Shown here piece after piece: positions 26,401 through 35,439 of a stretch of 49,790 nucleotides of DNA. The DNA is taken from assembly GCF_030682845.1 (NCBI RefSeq), contig NZ_JAUXNK010000011.1, positions 1-49,790 on the forward strand. The letters run 5' to 3'. The first letter of the stretch is position 1; each line of letters starts with the position of its first letter. Origin of the DNA: Methanolobus sp. (GTDB lineage: Archaea > Halobacteriota > Methanosarcinia > Methanosarcinales > Methanosarcinaceae). The notes under the pieces were generated by a model. The model had not been told where the DNA came from. It worked only from the letters and a program-made list of their open reading frames with translations, and searched no databases. Both the position numbers and the translations under genes were made by a program.

Positions 26401-27049
26401 AAGCAGGTGACTGCAGCATAGTTAAAAAGCAGCACCTATTCAGAGATTGCTGCTGCATGTTTTATTTCGTTTAGCATGTTCTATTTCGTTTAAATAAATA
26501 GAACGGAATATAATTTCAATAATTGACAATAACCCCGTACATTCCGTCAGTGCCGGAATGTAGCGTACCCATGCTCATACTACACTATTCCCCTACTGAA
26601 CCACCACAGTCCACCATTTCCCACCGAACCGCTCATACTCCACTTATTGTGTTCCTGCAAAGGGATAAGGCAAAGGTCAACGTTTTTAGGGGGCTGAGGG
26701 GATGAGCCTTTACCCTTATTCCGTTTTGCAGTTGCATTTCGTTTTTCCGTTTTACTTTCCCGGAGATTCCGGTTAAGTTACATATCGTACCTATATGCTA
26801 ATTGGTCATTGCAGGTGTTATGCCTGCAAAACCTACTAATCAATAATAATATATAAATATATCTATACTAGAATATATAATGGCTATCATCATTATGAGA
26901 GTTCATATTTATAGAGTGACTTCCCCCCTCTGATAAAGAAAGAACTGCCGATAAAATAGATTCTTTTTCATGGATGTGCCGCCAGCCTGCAGAAGTTCAT
27001 CCGTCCACAAAACAGATATCAGAACAAGTCCACAATCATAATCATCAGT
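26401..27049. other. Intergenic region with one strong hairpin
   Basis: No credible gene. TACATTCCG (26538-26546) pairs perfectly with CGGAATGTA (26554-26562) around a 7-nt loop, within CCGTAC...GTACCC context. The stretch 26840-26900 is very AT-rich and could contain a promoter for the next gene. Confidence 0.4.
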
Positions 27050-28294
27050 ATGAAACTCGATGACAGGATATACGGCTCACAGATGAGCACTATAGAGAGA
27101 GAGCTCCTCTTCAACCGGGAAAATACCGGTTTTGTCAGATTTGACGGCAATAGCAGACGCACATTCTATCTCGAACCATCTCCTTTTTTAGTATCAGACA
27201 AAAATGAGGTATTCTATCTTATCAGCGGCAAGGCGCCGGGCAAGAACGAACTTGTAAAGGTGGAGGTGGCAGACTCCGAGATAATTCACAAGGGAGGGAA
27301 GGGCAGATTCTCTAAAACGAAAGTCAATTTTGTCAAGAGCTGGGAGTCCATCGATCCTAACTCGATCTCAAAGGCCAGAAGCCTTATGGACTTTGAGGAA
27401 GTCATTGATTACCTGAAAATGCCTTACATTGGAGATAAAGGCGTACTTGACTGTATCGGCATGGGAAGCGCCCTATACATTTCCTCCACTCCTCCACGTA
27501 CCCGGCAGGTCGGAGGTATTAATGCAGCAGTGCTTGGAAAACAGAAAAACTGGAATGCGTACACCGGTTCAATGAACGCTGTGATTCCTTCAGACTTCAG
27601 AAGAGCATCTTCAGATTATTACTACAAGCTCTCAGAGCAGGACCGGGAATTTGAAACAGGAACGAGAAGAGAGGTCAGCCTTTCATATCTGAATCCGGCG
27701 GTGACGCCAATGCAACTGCCTCTAATACTTGATATCGAGGATGTGAAAAGCCGGAGCAAGATCAACGCGTACTGTAAAGAGGATTACTCTGTGCTGAATG
27801 CGCACCTTCTTGATACCCTGTTGATGAATCCGTCCATACCTGCATCTCTGGACCCTTATATCACTGAGAAGACCTATGAACTCAGGAACGACCTGATGGA
27901 TATGGGCGGACTTCCTTATAACCAGGACCTGGGCTCTGCAATTTCCCTTATGGGTCTTGCCTATTCAAGGCTGCAGCATAAAACGGAATGCTCAAAAGAT
28001 GATGTTAAGGAAGTCTTTGATTTCTGGGTGGATATGACCCACAATGTCAGCAGGGAACTGTCAACTCCTGTTACCCTCACTGAACTGTACAGCCTCAGGA
28101 GAACTGAAAAAACCCTTTATACTGACCTGTGCGCAGCCTTTGGCACGGATGTTGCTGTATCCGTTGAAGAGGCAAAAAAAGCGACATCGTTAAAAGAGTC
28201 GCAATTTGAGGCTGCACTAGAAAAACTCAACCTTAAAGGGTATGTGCTCCTTATGGGCAACTACCAGACTATACGTATATTGTGTAAAGTATGA
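27050..28294 (+). CDS. MCM-like protein without a visible Walker motif
   Basis: 414 residues. The part from about 120 to 210 (YLKMPYIGDKG, TPPRTRQVGGINAAVLGK) could be a decayed AAA+ core, with no P-loop. Residues about 300-335 (SAISLMGLAYSRLQ, then CSKDDVKEVFDFW) look like the lid of archaeal MCM helicases, and the C-terminus (SLKESQFEAALEKLNLKGYV) like a winged helix. If this is right it is a DNA-binding, non-ATPase relative of MCM. The similarity is judged by eye; the gene may equally be an unrelated methanogen protein. It is transcribed alone. Confidence 0.5.
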   Translation: MKLDDRIYGSQMSTIERELLFNRENTGFVRFDGNSRRTFYLEPSPFLVSDKNEVFYLISGKAPGKNELVKVEVADSEIIHKGGKGRFSKTKVNFVKSWESIDPNSISKARSLMDFEEVIDYLKMPYIGDKGVLDCIGMGSALYISSTPPRTRQVGGINAAVLGKQKNWNAYTGSMNAVIPSDFRRASSDYYYKLSEQDREFETGTRREVSLSYLNPAVTPMQLPLILDIEDVKSRSKINAYCKEDYSVLNAHLLDTLLMNPSIPASLDPYITEKTYELRNDLMDMGGLPYNQDLGSAISLMGLAYSRLQHKTECSKDDVKEVFDFWVDMTHNVSRELSTPVTLTELYSLRRTEKTLYTDLCAAFGTDVAVSVEEAKKATSLKESQFEAALEKLNLKGYVLLMGNYQTIRILCKV

Positions 28295-28419
28295 AGATTT
28301 ATCAGATCCATTGTATATTATGTTGTATGCAGATATGATAATAAAGCCGGATGTATTCGAAAAAGATTATTCTTCCCTCTCTCATTTTTTATGCGGGAAT
28401 TTCAGTGCATAAATGAAAA

Positions 28420-28434
28420 TTCAATGTCATTGAA
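28420..28434. promoter_or_regulatory. Palindrome TTCAATG-T-CATTGAA upstream of RNA locus B
   Basis: A perfect 15-bp palindrome, sharing the TTCAAT-N3-ATTGAA core with the site at 403-419. It lies about 80 bp before the TATA element of the tandem RNA locus. Confidence 0.5.
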
Positions 28435-28498
28435 ATGAACGGGACGTTTAGAAAATCATCTATTGTGCCATCTTTAGCCGCGACGCAAAATTAATCAA

Positions 28499-28518
28499 GG
28501 TTTAGGTTAAATAAAAAA
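28499..28518 (+). promoter_or_regulatory. Archaeal promoter of candidate RNA, copies B/C
   Basis: GGTTTAGGTTAAATAAAAAA is identical over 20 bases to the promoter of copy A (448-467). The expected start is near 28532, where the first hairpin begins. Confidence 0.6.
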
Positions 28519-28531
28519 GGTGACTTACTAT

Positions 28532-28770
28532 GTGTTGCGGGTCGTGGGGAAATGAACCGCAACACGGGAGTGGATTAGTTGAGAGATGTTGGGGAACATC
28601 TCGGATTCGTTAGGAGAGAGGCGCCTTAAAGCGTGGTGGTTTCCAGGCGCCTCATCCTACTACACAACCGTAAATGAAGACTTAAGGGATGTTGGGGAAT
28701 ATCTCGGATTCGTAAGGAGAGAGAAACCTTAAAGCGAGGTGGTTTCCAGGTGTCTCACCTTATCCTTTAT
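28532..28770 (+). ncRNA. Candidate structured RNA, tandem copies B and C
   Basis: Copy B: H1 pairs GTGTTGCGG (28532-28540) with CCGCAACAC (28557-28565); H2 pairs GAGATGTT (28583-28590) with AACATCTC (28595-28602) around GGGG; H3 pairs GAGGCGCC (28618-28625) with GGCGCCTC (28646-28653) around TTAAAGCGTGGTGGTTTCCA. Copy C lacks H1: H2 pairs GATGTT (28688-28693) with AATATC (28698-28703); H3 pairs GAGAAACC (28721-28728) with GGTGTCTC (28749-28756), one mismatch, loop with a single T-to-A change. Between H2 and H3 both have CTCGGATTCGT(T/A)AGGAGAG. No ORF explains this conservation. The IS beginning at 28831 lies downstream. Confidence 0.65.
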
Positions 28771-28883
28771 TAGTTGTAATAAGTCAAAACTAGTATAAAA
28801 ATCTTCTCTTCAGCCGGAAGGCGCTTTCCTGAGGTTATCTAATTAGCTCCCAAACCCTCCCATTCTAATTAGACAAATCATTT

Positions 28884-29992
28884 TCAATAAAACCTTCCAA
28901 ATGAATTTCTTTTCGTAAACCCACTCTGCAGTTCTGTAAGTACAAGCAACTGATACGATACAAAACTTAGTAGAGAGTAGAGTTTCCCACTCTCTGCTCT
29001 AACTCTTCTTATATCGAACTTGACCACATCCTTAATGTGTCCATGTTTTGGTTCACATTCTCCTCTTTTCTTGTACAGGCTAAGGAACAATCTGTCTCTC
29101 ATATTTTGATTCCGCAAGTACATTCCAACCTGTTCAGACCTTCCATTTTCATAGAGAAACTTTAATTTAACTTCAATACTTGCATGTACATCTTCACCTA
29201 TATCCCACATTTTATTTACCCAGTGATCAATTCGGTCAATTTCACCCTCTTTGCTGATCACAGCATTTTTAGGATAAGCAATAACTGGTCTTGCATTCAG
29301 ATGATACCAGATATCTTCATGATTTGTAAATGCTTTATAACCCGTATCAGCTGAATAAAGATCAATATCCGCATTCATTTTTTTCAATGCTTCAACATGT
29401 TTGATAAGTTCGGGGGAATCCCCTGCTTTGCCATTTGTATGTGTCATGAAAACAGGATAGGTTCCTACCATTGTAATGTGGGCTTTGTCCATCTTGCATT
29501 CGTAATGAGAATTGTAATCAGCATATTTATCGTATCTTGAGGCTTCAAGCGGAGTTGAATCGATCTTAGCTTCTCTTATTTGAGTAAGTTTGAGAATCCT
29601 TTCACCGACTAACATCATTATTTCACTGATTCCATCTTCGCCCAATCGGTATTTACAAAATTATGTAATGTCTTTGGTGAAGGAAGTTTTATGACACCAT
29701 TGTCATCGTAAAAAGCGAGCAGTATTGCTTCTTCCTCAGTTAAAGAGGCCATAGTTTTCTCATAGGATAACTGCCTGAAACACATCACAATGAAGAGTTT
29801 TATCATTGAGGAAATGCTATACTTAAAATGCCAACTGTTGTTGGCATACACAGTACGTTCTAAGTACTGTGAAATATCTTCTATGCAGAGGAAGTGCAGG
29901 AATTGGCAAATTGAGGCGCTTTCTCTGTTCAGATAGTTTTCAATGGACTCCTCAAACTTGACTCCTCCATACATTCTAGATTTTTTAGCCAT
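28884..29992 (-). pseudogene. Transposase (IS1182/IS5-like), frameshifted
   Basis: ATG 29992 begins MAKKSRMYGG and encodes an N-terminal domain of about 120 residues, ending KTLHNFVNTDW. The catalytic domain continues in the -1 frame from about 29640 (GEDGISEIMML), with AKIDSTPLEA and YSADTGYKAF as probable DDE segments and a late KKRGECEPKHGHIKDV region. The two parts join if TGGG became TGGGG at about 29639. There is no slippery heptamer, so an inactivating or sequencing indel is likelier than programmed shifting. Confidence 0.75.
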
Positions 29993-30027
29993 GAGGCGGG
30001 CCAGATTTATGCTATTTATAGCTACCG

Positions 30028-30050
30028 CCCCCCCCCCCAAAAAAAAAAAA
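30028..30050 (-). repeat. Homopolymer pair: C11 then A12
   Basis: On the transposase coding strand this reads T12 then G11 and lies about 36 bases before its ATG. It parallels the G10 tract of the IS1 element. Confidence 0.6.
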
Positions 30051-30287
30051 TAGGTGCTGAGGATAACGAAAAAAAAAGGATAAGCTTTTATGCCGAAGTT
30101 CTAATTAGACGGCCTCTTCCTATACAGAAAATTAACTGCTATTTTTTAGATGATCTTTACCTGAATGTCTTTTCTCATTTTTCTCAGCAGAAATATTCTG
30201 CATTTAAATGGCACTTAATGAATGACATTATTCTTCTCTCGTAGTCGCGAACCTGTTATATCAGGAAAGATATCATTTTACCTCTGT

Positions 30288-30851
30288 ATGATTGACAGGA
30301 TATACATTTCCTATACTGAAAATGACGAACTCCTTGCGCAGGAACTGGCGCAGGCACTATGGGCTGTGAACCTGAAGACTTCCTCTTCCATGTACAGTAA
30401 AGTTCTTTATATTTCCATGGCGCAACGCATCCGTTTTGGTATCAGCCATTCAGATTGCATGATAGTTATTCTAACAAGAGAGAGCGCCCTGTCACCGCGC
30501 GTCAACCAGGAAATAGGTATGGCTGCATCAGAATGTGACAAGCTGGTCATTGTCCTTGCAGAAAAGGGTGTTGAGCTTCCCATACTAGTCCAGCATATAA
30601 AACCAATATTGTTCTCGCAGAATACCTATACGGATGCACTGGGATACCTGATATATACCTTGAGGAACCTTACCAGATTTGAATGGTTCAGGATACAATG
30701 CCCCCATTGCGGGGAGGAAATGACCCAGTACATCACGCCGCAGGACGAAGTGGACAGGTCCCTAATGACAGGAACTCAGCTAAATGCGATGTGTAACTAC
30801 TGTGAAAGTGATCTATTTCTTGATCCAAGGACATTCAAGCCTGTCCTGTGA
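30288..30851 (+). CDS. TIR domain protein with C-terminal zinc ribbon
   Basis: 187 residues from this start. Residues 1-115 look like a TIR-type fold: RIYISYTENDELLAQELAQAL at the start of strand A and helix A, then DCMIVILTRESALSPRVNQEI, where Glu75 sits at the position of the catalytic NADase glutamate. Residues 138-172 hold C-P-H-C and C-N-Y-C pairs, a zinc ribbon. TIR proteins cleave NAD or bind partners in defence and stress. It is transcribed toward a small winged-helix gene. ATG 30222 is in frame but gives a non-family extension. Confidence 0.65.
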   Translation: MIDRIYISYTENDELLAQELAQALWAVNLKTSSSMYSKVLYISMAQRIRFGISHSDCMIVILTRESALSPRVNQEIGMAASECDKLVIVLAEKGVELPILVQHIKPILFSQNTYTDALGYLIYTLRNLTRFEWFRIQCPHCGEEMTQYITPQDEVDRSLMTGTQLNAMCNYCESDLFLDPRTFKPVL

Positions 30852-30944
30852 TACACATAGTAACACCTTACATGGAAGTCTGCATAGCGATAAGTATTAT
30901 TAATTAGAAATGATACGTCGTCTGATATTTGTGGTGGGAATAAT

Positions 30945-31232
30945 ATGGCCGAAGATTCGATAGACGAACTGCTCAGGTGGATAGTAAGTGTTGAACGCCG
31001 TGTAATATTGATTGACTATCTGAAAGAACACTCAATAGCAAAAGCATCGGATATTGCTCACAAGACCAACCGGTCTACGCAGAATATAAGTCGCGCTCTG
31101 AAAGAATATGAGGACAGGGGAATCATCGAATGCCTGACTCCCGGAAAAACAACATGGAAAAGATATGTTCTTACAGCTTATGGCAAGACACTTATTCAAA
31201 AATGGAAGGAAAATAATTCTGGTCCATTTTAA
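30945..31232 (+). CDS. Small winged-helix regulator
   Basis: 95 residues forming a single winged helix: ILIDYLKEHSIAKASDIAH, then recognition helix NRSTQNISRALKEYEDRGI, then a wing and C-terminal helix. A close paralogue lies at 48508-48798 (the recognition helix region RSTQNISRALKE is identical). Ribosome binding site GGTGG precedes the ATG. Targets unknown; it may control the adjacent TIR gene or the convergent carbonic anhydrase. Confidence 0.75.
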   Translation: MAEDSIDELLRWIVSVERRVILIDYLKEHSIAKASDIAHKTNRSTQNISRALKEYEDRGIIECLTPGKTTWKRYVLTAYGKTLIQKWKENNSGPF

Positions 31233-31236
31233 AGCC

Positions 31237-31782
31237 CTATGCTTGCGTAGCAAGATTCTTGTAGCCATTCACAAGGTTGAGATTTGCCTTCACAACTGAA
31301 TCCTTGAACTTCACAAGCTCAGAACTTACATCCTCAAGACACTCCACCGCATCCTGGCTGGTTATGCTCATGCCATCAGGCACTACCTTGCCGGCAGGAA
31401 TCCGGACCTTGCGTACAGTCGCATTGTGAAGGACGAGCGTATCATTACCTACGACGCAGTCAAACACCACAGAGCCAAAACCCACAAAGCAACCCTCGCC
31501 CATTATGCAGGGGCCATGCACTATGCATCCGTGTGCGAGGGATGTGTTACTGTTGACCACCACATCGGAGTTGGAAAGAGAGTGAATGATAACACTATCC
31601 TGGATGTTGCAGTTGTCACCGATCATAACGGATGAGCCAGGCTCGTCCGCCCTGATGATCGCATTGTGAGCCACAAACACATTATCCCCAATAGTGACAT
31701 TTCCGACGATAATGGCGGTTTCGGAAACCCACGCTTTTTCACTTATCTGCGGCATCTGGTTCTGGGGGTTTGGGTACAGCAT
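31237..31782 (-). CDS. Gamma-class carbonic anhydrase (CamH-like)
   Basis: Hexapeptide left-handed beta-helix protein of 181 residues that interconverts CO2 and bicarbonate. Metal ligands H67, H84 and H89 (IIHSL, AHGCIVHG) and catalytic-site partners R44, D46 and Q61 match the Cam family. It lacks the N-terminal signal and acidic loop of secreted Cam, so it is the cytoplasmic CamH type. C-terminal helix from about 145. Single gene, stop 4 bp from the convergent winged-helix gene. Confidence 0.88.
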   Translation of the reverse strand: MLYPNPQNQMPQISEKAWVSETAIIVGNVTIGDNVFVAHNAIIRADEPGSSVMIGDNCNIQDSVIIHSLSNSDVVVNSNTSLAHGCIVHGPCIMGEGCFVGFGSVVFDCVVGNDTLVLHNATVRKVRIPAGKVVPDGMSITSQDAVECLEDVSSELVKFKDSVVKANLNLVNGYKNLATQA

Positions 31783-32081
31783 TTAGTTCACCTTCTTTCA
31801 ATTTACGTTATCATCAAGGCACGAGGAATCTCAGAGTACGATTCTCCTGAAGAGATGTTTTATCGTACTTTTCAACTCAACGTGATGTTAATATGAGAAT
31901 TTATGACAATTTATTTAAACCTGTTGATTAGAATATATTGTTTACCTGATGAACTACAAAGCAAGTCATGAATAAGCTGCACAGTCAAGTCTCAGGGGTT
32001 TGGATAGGAAGCTACAGAAATGTTTATTGCAGGTAAATCCAAAACTTTAAACCAAATCACATTGGATGTAAGTGTTATAAT

Positions 32082-32893
<812 letters not shown>

Positions 32894-33125
32894 TGGGAGA
32901 AAGGGGGAATAAGAATAGCACATTACAAACTATTCGAGATACTTATGAAATTGCTTGGAGCAGCTGATAAGGGATTATGAGATCAAACGTCAGATGGCCC
33001 TGATCAGGCGGGCTGACTCCCAGTATTAACATACCTGTACTACTCAAGATCCTGGTTACTTACCTGATTCCATCAACATGGAATCGTTCTACAGGTATCT
33101 CTACCAAAAATGGGAAGGATCATCT

Positions 33126-33761
33126 TTATTCAGCAAAGATGACCTTCACTTCAGTAACATCCCAGAGAGATTGAATCTTTTCTATTATATCTTCCCTTAT
33201 GGCTGCGGCAAACTGGTGGTTGGAAGGCAGATCAAGCAGTATCCTGACAGATCCTTCCTTTACGTCTATCTTTGTCACCAGTTCCGTCCTGACGATGTCC
33301 AGCCCTGCCATGGGATTCATGACATGCTTGAGCCGGTTCCTGACCACGACCTCGGTGGTAGGCTCCTTTGCGCTCACAAGTCCATGCTTCTCCTCATAGT
33401 CACGTATCGCAGACCTGAGGCCTTCAACGGCAAGCACCGAGCAGTGGGCTTTTACCGGCGGGAGACCTCCAAGCTCTTCGGTGGCCTGTTTCCAGCTTAT
33501 CTCTTTTGCTTCATCGATGGTTTTGCCTTTGGCCAGCTCAGTGATTATTGAAGCTGTGGCAATATTGGATGCACATCCGTATGATTCGAACTTCACGTCA
33601 TCTATGACCTTTGTTTCCGGGTTGACCTGCAGGTAAACTGCAACCATGTCACCACAGGCGGGGCTGCCTTCCAGCCCTTTACCATCCGGGTTCTCCATCT
33701 TTCCCACATTCCGGGGGTTTTTGAAATGCTCTAGAACTTTCTCACTGTATGGGAACTTCAT
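33126..33761 (-). CDS. iscU: IscU-type Fe-S scaffold fused to a DUF59 (MIP18-like) domain
   Basis: Scaffold for Fe-S cluster assembly. Residues 1-125 are IscU with the three cluster Cys (C36 in SPACGD, C63 in GCASN, C107 in AHCSV) and Asp38. Residues about 135-211 form a DUF59/MIP18-like domain (NRLKHVMNPMAGLDIV, then IREDIIEKIQSLWDVTEVKV) used in Fe-S targeting; its usual Cys in GCP is replaced by SNH. It is the last gene of a minus-strand operon after tusA, dsrE and iscS, which supply sulfur and partner function. Confidence 0.88.
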   Translation of the reverse strand: MKFPYSEKVLEHFKNPRNVGKMENPDGKGLEGSPACGDMVAVYLQVNPETKVIDDVKFESYGCASNIATASIITELAKGKTIDEAKEISWKQATEELGGLPPVKAHCSVLAVEGLRSAIRDYEEKHGLVSAKEPTTEVVVRNRLKHVMNPMAGLDIVRTELVTKIDVKEGSVRILLDLPSNHQFAAAIREDIIEKIQSLWDVTEVKVIFAE

Positions 33762-33800
33762 TATATTACCTCGATATGTAACTTAATATTGAATTCCAAT

Positions 33801-34973
33801 TCATTTATTTTTCTCGTAAAGCGGACTGATAGCCCTAAGCTGTGCCACTATTTCTTTCACGGCATCGATTATGCCGTCCACATCATCCATAGTGTTATAG
33901 CGTCCAAAGCTAAAGCGCAGGGATCCGTGCGCTCTTTCATGATTCCCGCCTATGCCCATGATCACATGGCTTGCCTCAAGTGACCGGCTGAAGCAGGCGG
34001 AGCCGGTGCTCACTGCAAATCCTCTCATGTCCAGATGCAGTGTCATTGATTCGCCTTCAACATAGTGGAAAGTTACGTTCGCGTTCTGCGGTACACGCTG
34101 ATGCCTGCTGCCATTCAGCGTCACATGGGGGACCTCCTCCTCAGCTCTCTTTATGGTATGGTCCCTCAGAGATGCAAGAAATTTATTTTCCTCAGGTGTC
34201 ACAAGCTCCACGGCCTTTGCAAACCCGACAGCTCCCGGGATGTTCTCAAGTCCTGCACGGCGATTGGATTCCTGGAATCCTCCATCCATCCACTTGTGGA
34301 TGGGTGTGCCCTCCCGGATATACAATGCCCCGACACCCCTTGGACCGTGGATGGTATGTGCGGACATCGTTACAAGGTCAACTGGTATCTTGCTGACGTC
34401 GATAGGCACCCTGGTGAAACTATGTGTCGCATCTGTGTGCAGCAGCACATCCTTCTCTTTACAGATCTCTGCAATGGCCTTTAGGTCCTGGAGAGTCCCT
34501 ATCTCCTGGTTCGCATGCTGTATGGAAACAAGGGTAGTGTTCTCGTTAATGGCACTTTCAAGTTCTTCCAGGTCAAGCACACCTTCGGGACTCACACTGA
34601 TATAATCTGCCTTATAACCCTGTTTTTCCAGGGCCCTAGCGGTATTGAGCACGGGGAAATCCTCGATCTTTGAGACAATTATGTGATTGCCTTTCTTTTT
34701 GGTGAGAGCCGAGGCGACACCTTTGATTGCCATGTTGCTTGATTCCGTTTCACCGGAAGTGAGCACGATCTCATCCGCAGTTGCCCCCAGGAATGAAGAT
34801 ATCGTTGCACGTGCACTCTCAAGCCCTTCCTTGGCATCGATACCCATGGAGTAACCGAACTCTGAAGTGGCTACTGCGTAAGTATCGAAGTAGTATGGTT
34901 TCATAGCATCCAGCACCCTTTCATCAAGGCGGGTACTGGCAGCGTTATCAAGATAAACTGTCTTATCCAACAT
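33801..34973 (-). CDS. iscS: IscS/NifS-like protein lacking the PLP lysine
   Basis: 390 residues of fold-type I aminotransferase fold, closely IscS-like: YLDNAASTRLD at the start, ETESSN, the pyridine-binding D181 (HTDATHS) and the mobile-loop Cys327 (TGSACFS). However, the Schiff-base lysine of the S-x-HK motif is Thr207 (SAHTIHGPRG) and the catalytic His of the TEH motif is Asp105. Archaeoglobus IscS also lacks this lysine and still forms an IscU-IscS cluster complex. This protein is therefore unlikely to be a PLP cysteine desulfurase; it may hold persulfide from TusA/DsrE or serve as a fourth cluster ligand for IscU. Confidence 0.85.
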   Translation of the reverse strand: MLDKTVYLDNAASTRLDERVLDAMKPYYFDTYAVATSEFGYSMGIDAKEGLESARATISSFLGATADEIVLTSGETESSNMAIKGVASALTKKKGNHIIVSKIEDFPVLNTARALEKQGYKADYISVSPEGVLDLEELESAINENTTLVSIQHANQEIGTLQDLKAIAEICKEKDVLLHTDATHSFTRVPIDVSKIPVDLVTMSAHTIHGPRGVGALYIREGTPIHKWMDGGFQESNRRAGLENIPGAVGFAKAVELVTPEENKFLASLRDHTIKRAEEEVPHVTLNGSRHQRVPQNANVTFHYVEGESMTLHLDMRGFAVSTGSACFSRSLEASHVIMGIGGNHERAHGSLRFSFGRYNTMDDVDGIIDAVKEIVAQLRAISPLYEKNK

Positions 34974-35007
34974 TTAACCTCCAACAACTAAACTTTAACA
35001 TATCGAT

Positions 35008-35427
35008 CTAAATGAAAAGTGTGATACTGGCATCCTTTGCTTCATGGATGTAAGTGCCAACTGCTCCGTAATCATCTATCCATTCCCTGCGGAGCTCCTC
35101 AGGCTTTATCCCCATTATTTCCATTGTCATCTCACAGGCTATTATCCTGCCGCCGAGTTCTTTGTAATCCTCCATGAGCTTCTCAAGCGGCGCGACATTG
35201 GCTTTCTTCATTCTCTTGCCGACCATCCACTTTCCAAGTCCCAGCATGTGCATCTTTGATAAGGGCCCTTTCTCCAGGCCCCCTTTCTTAAGCCGCTGCA
35301 GTCCCCAGAATGTGAAATACAGGGATGCCTCCATTCCCATGGAAAGAGCGCCATTGCCTATTATGAGGGCACTGTATATCTTGTCCAGGTCCCCGCTGTG
35401 AACCACGATAACTGTCTTTCCGGACAT
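35008..35427 (-). CDS. DsrE/F-like sulfur relay protein
   Basis: 139 residues of the DsrE/DsrF/YrkE-like family. N-terminal strand KTVIVVHSGDLDKIYSALIIG, then ALSMGMEASLYFTFWG, and the conserved Cys98 in GGRIIACEMTMEIMG that can carry persulfide. Located between tusA and iscS in one operon with 12-34 base gaps, so it probably receives or stores sulfane sulfur. Confidence 0.85.
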   Translation of the reverse strand: MSGKTVIVVHSGDLDKIYSALIIGNGALSMGMEASLYFTFWGLQRLKKGGLEKGPLSKMHMLGLGKWMVGKRMKKANVAPLEKLMEDYKELGGRIIACEMTMEIMGIKPEELRREWIDDYGAVGTYIHEAKDASITLFI

Positions 35428-35439
35428 TTTAACCGCCGC

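Larger units (their letters stand above)
28831..30116 (-). mobile_element. Second insertion sequence with DDE transposase
   Basis: About 1286 bp. Ends read inward as GAGGTTATCTAATTAG (from 28831) and GAGGCCGTCTAATTAG (from 30116), 13 of 16 identical. It contains a two-part transposase on the minus strand and a T12G11 tract near its 5' end. It resembles IS1182/IS5-like elements of methanogens; the exact family was not fixed. A target duplication is not evident. Confidence 0.75.

Noticed and set aside
28884-30040. Treating RNA copies B and C as part of the IS ends
   Set aside because: The IS ends lie at 28831 and 30116, outside the RNA units, and copy A at 481 has no IS next to it.
34040-34605. 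Overlapping plus-strand frames over iscS
   Set aside because: Antisense shadows; the minus-strand product is a clear IscS homologue.
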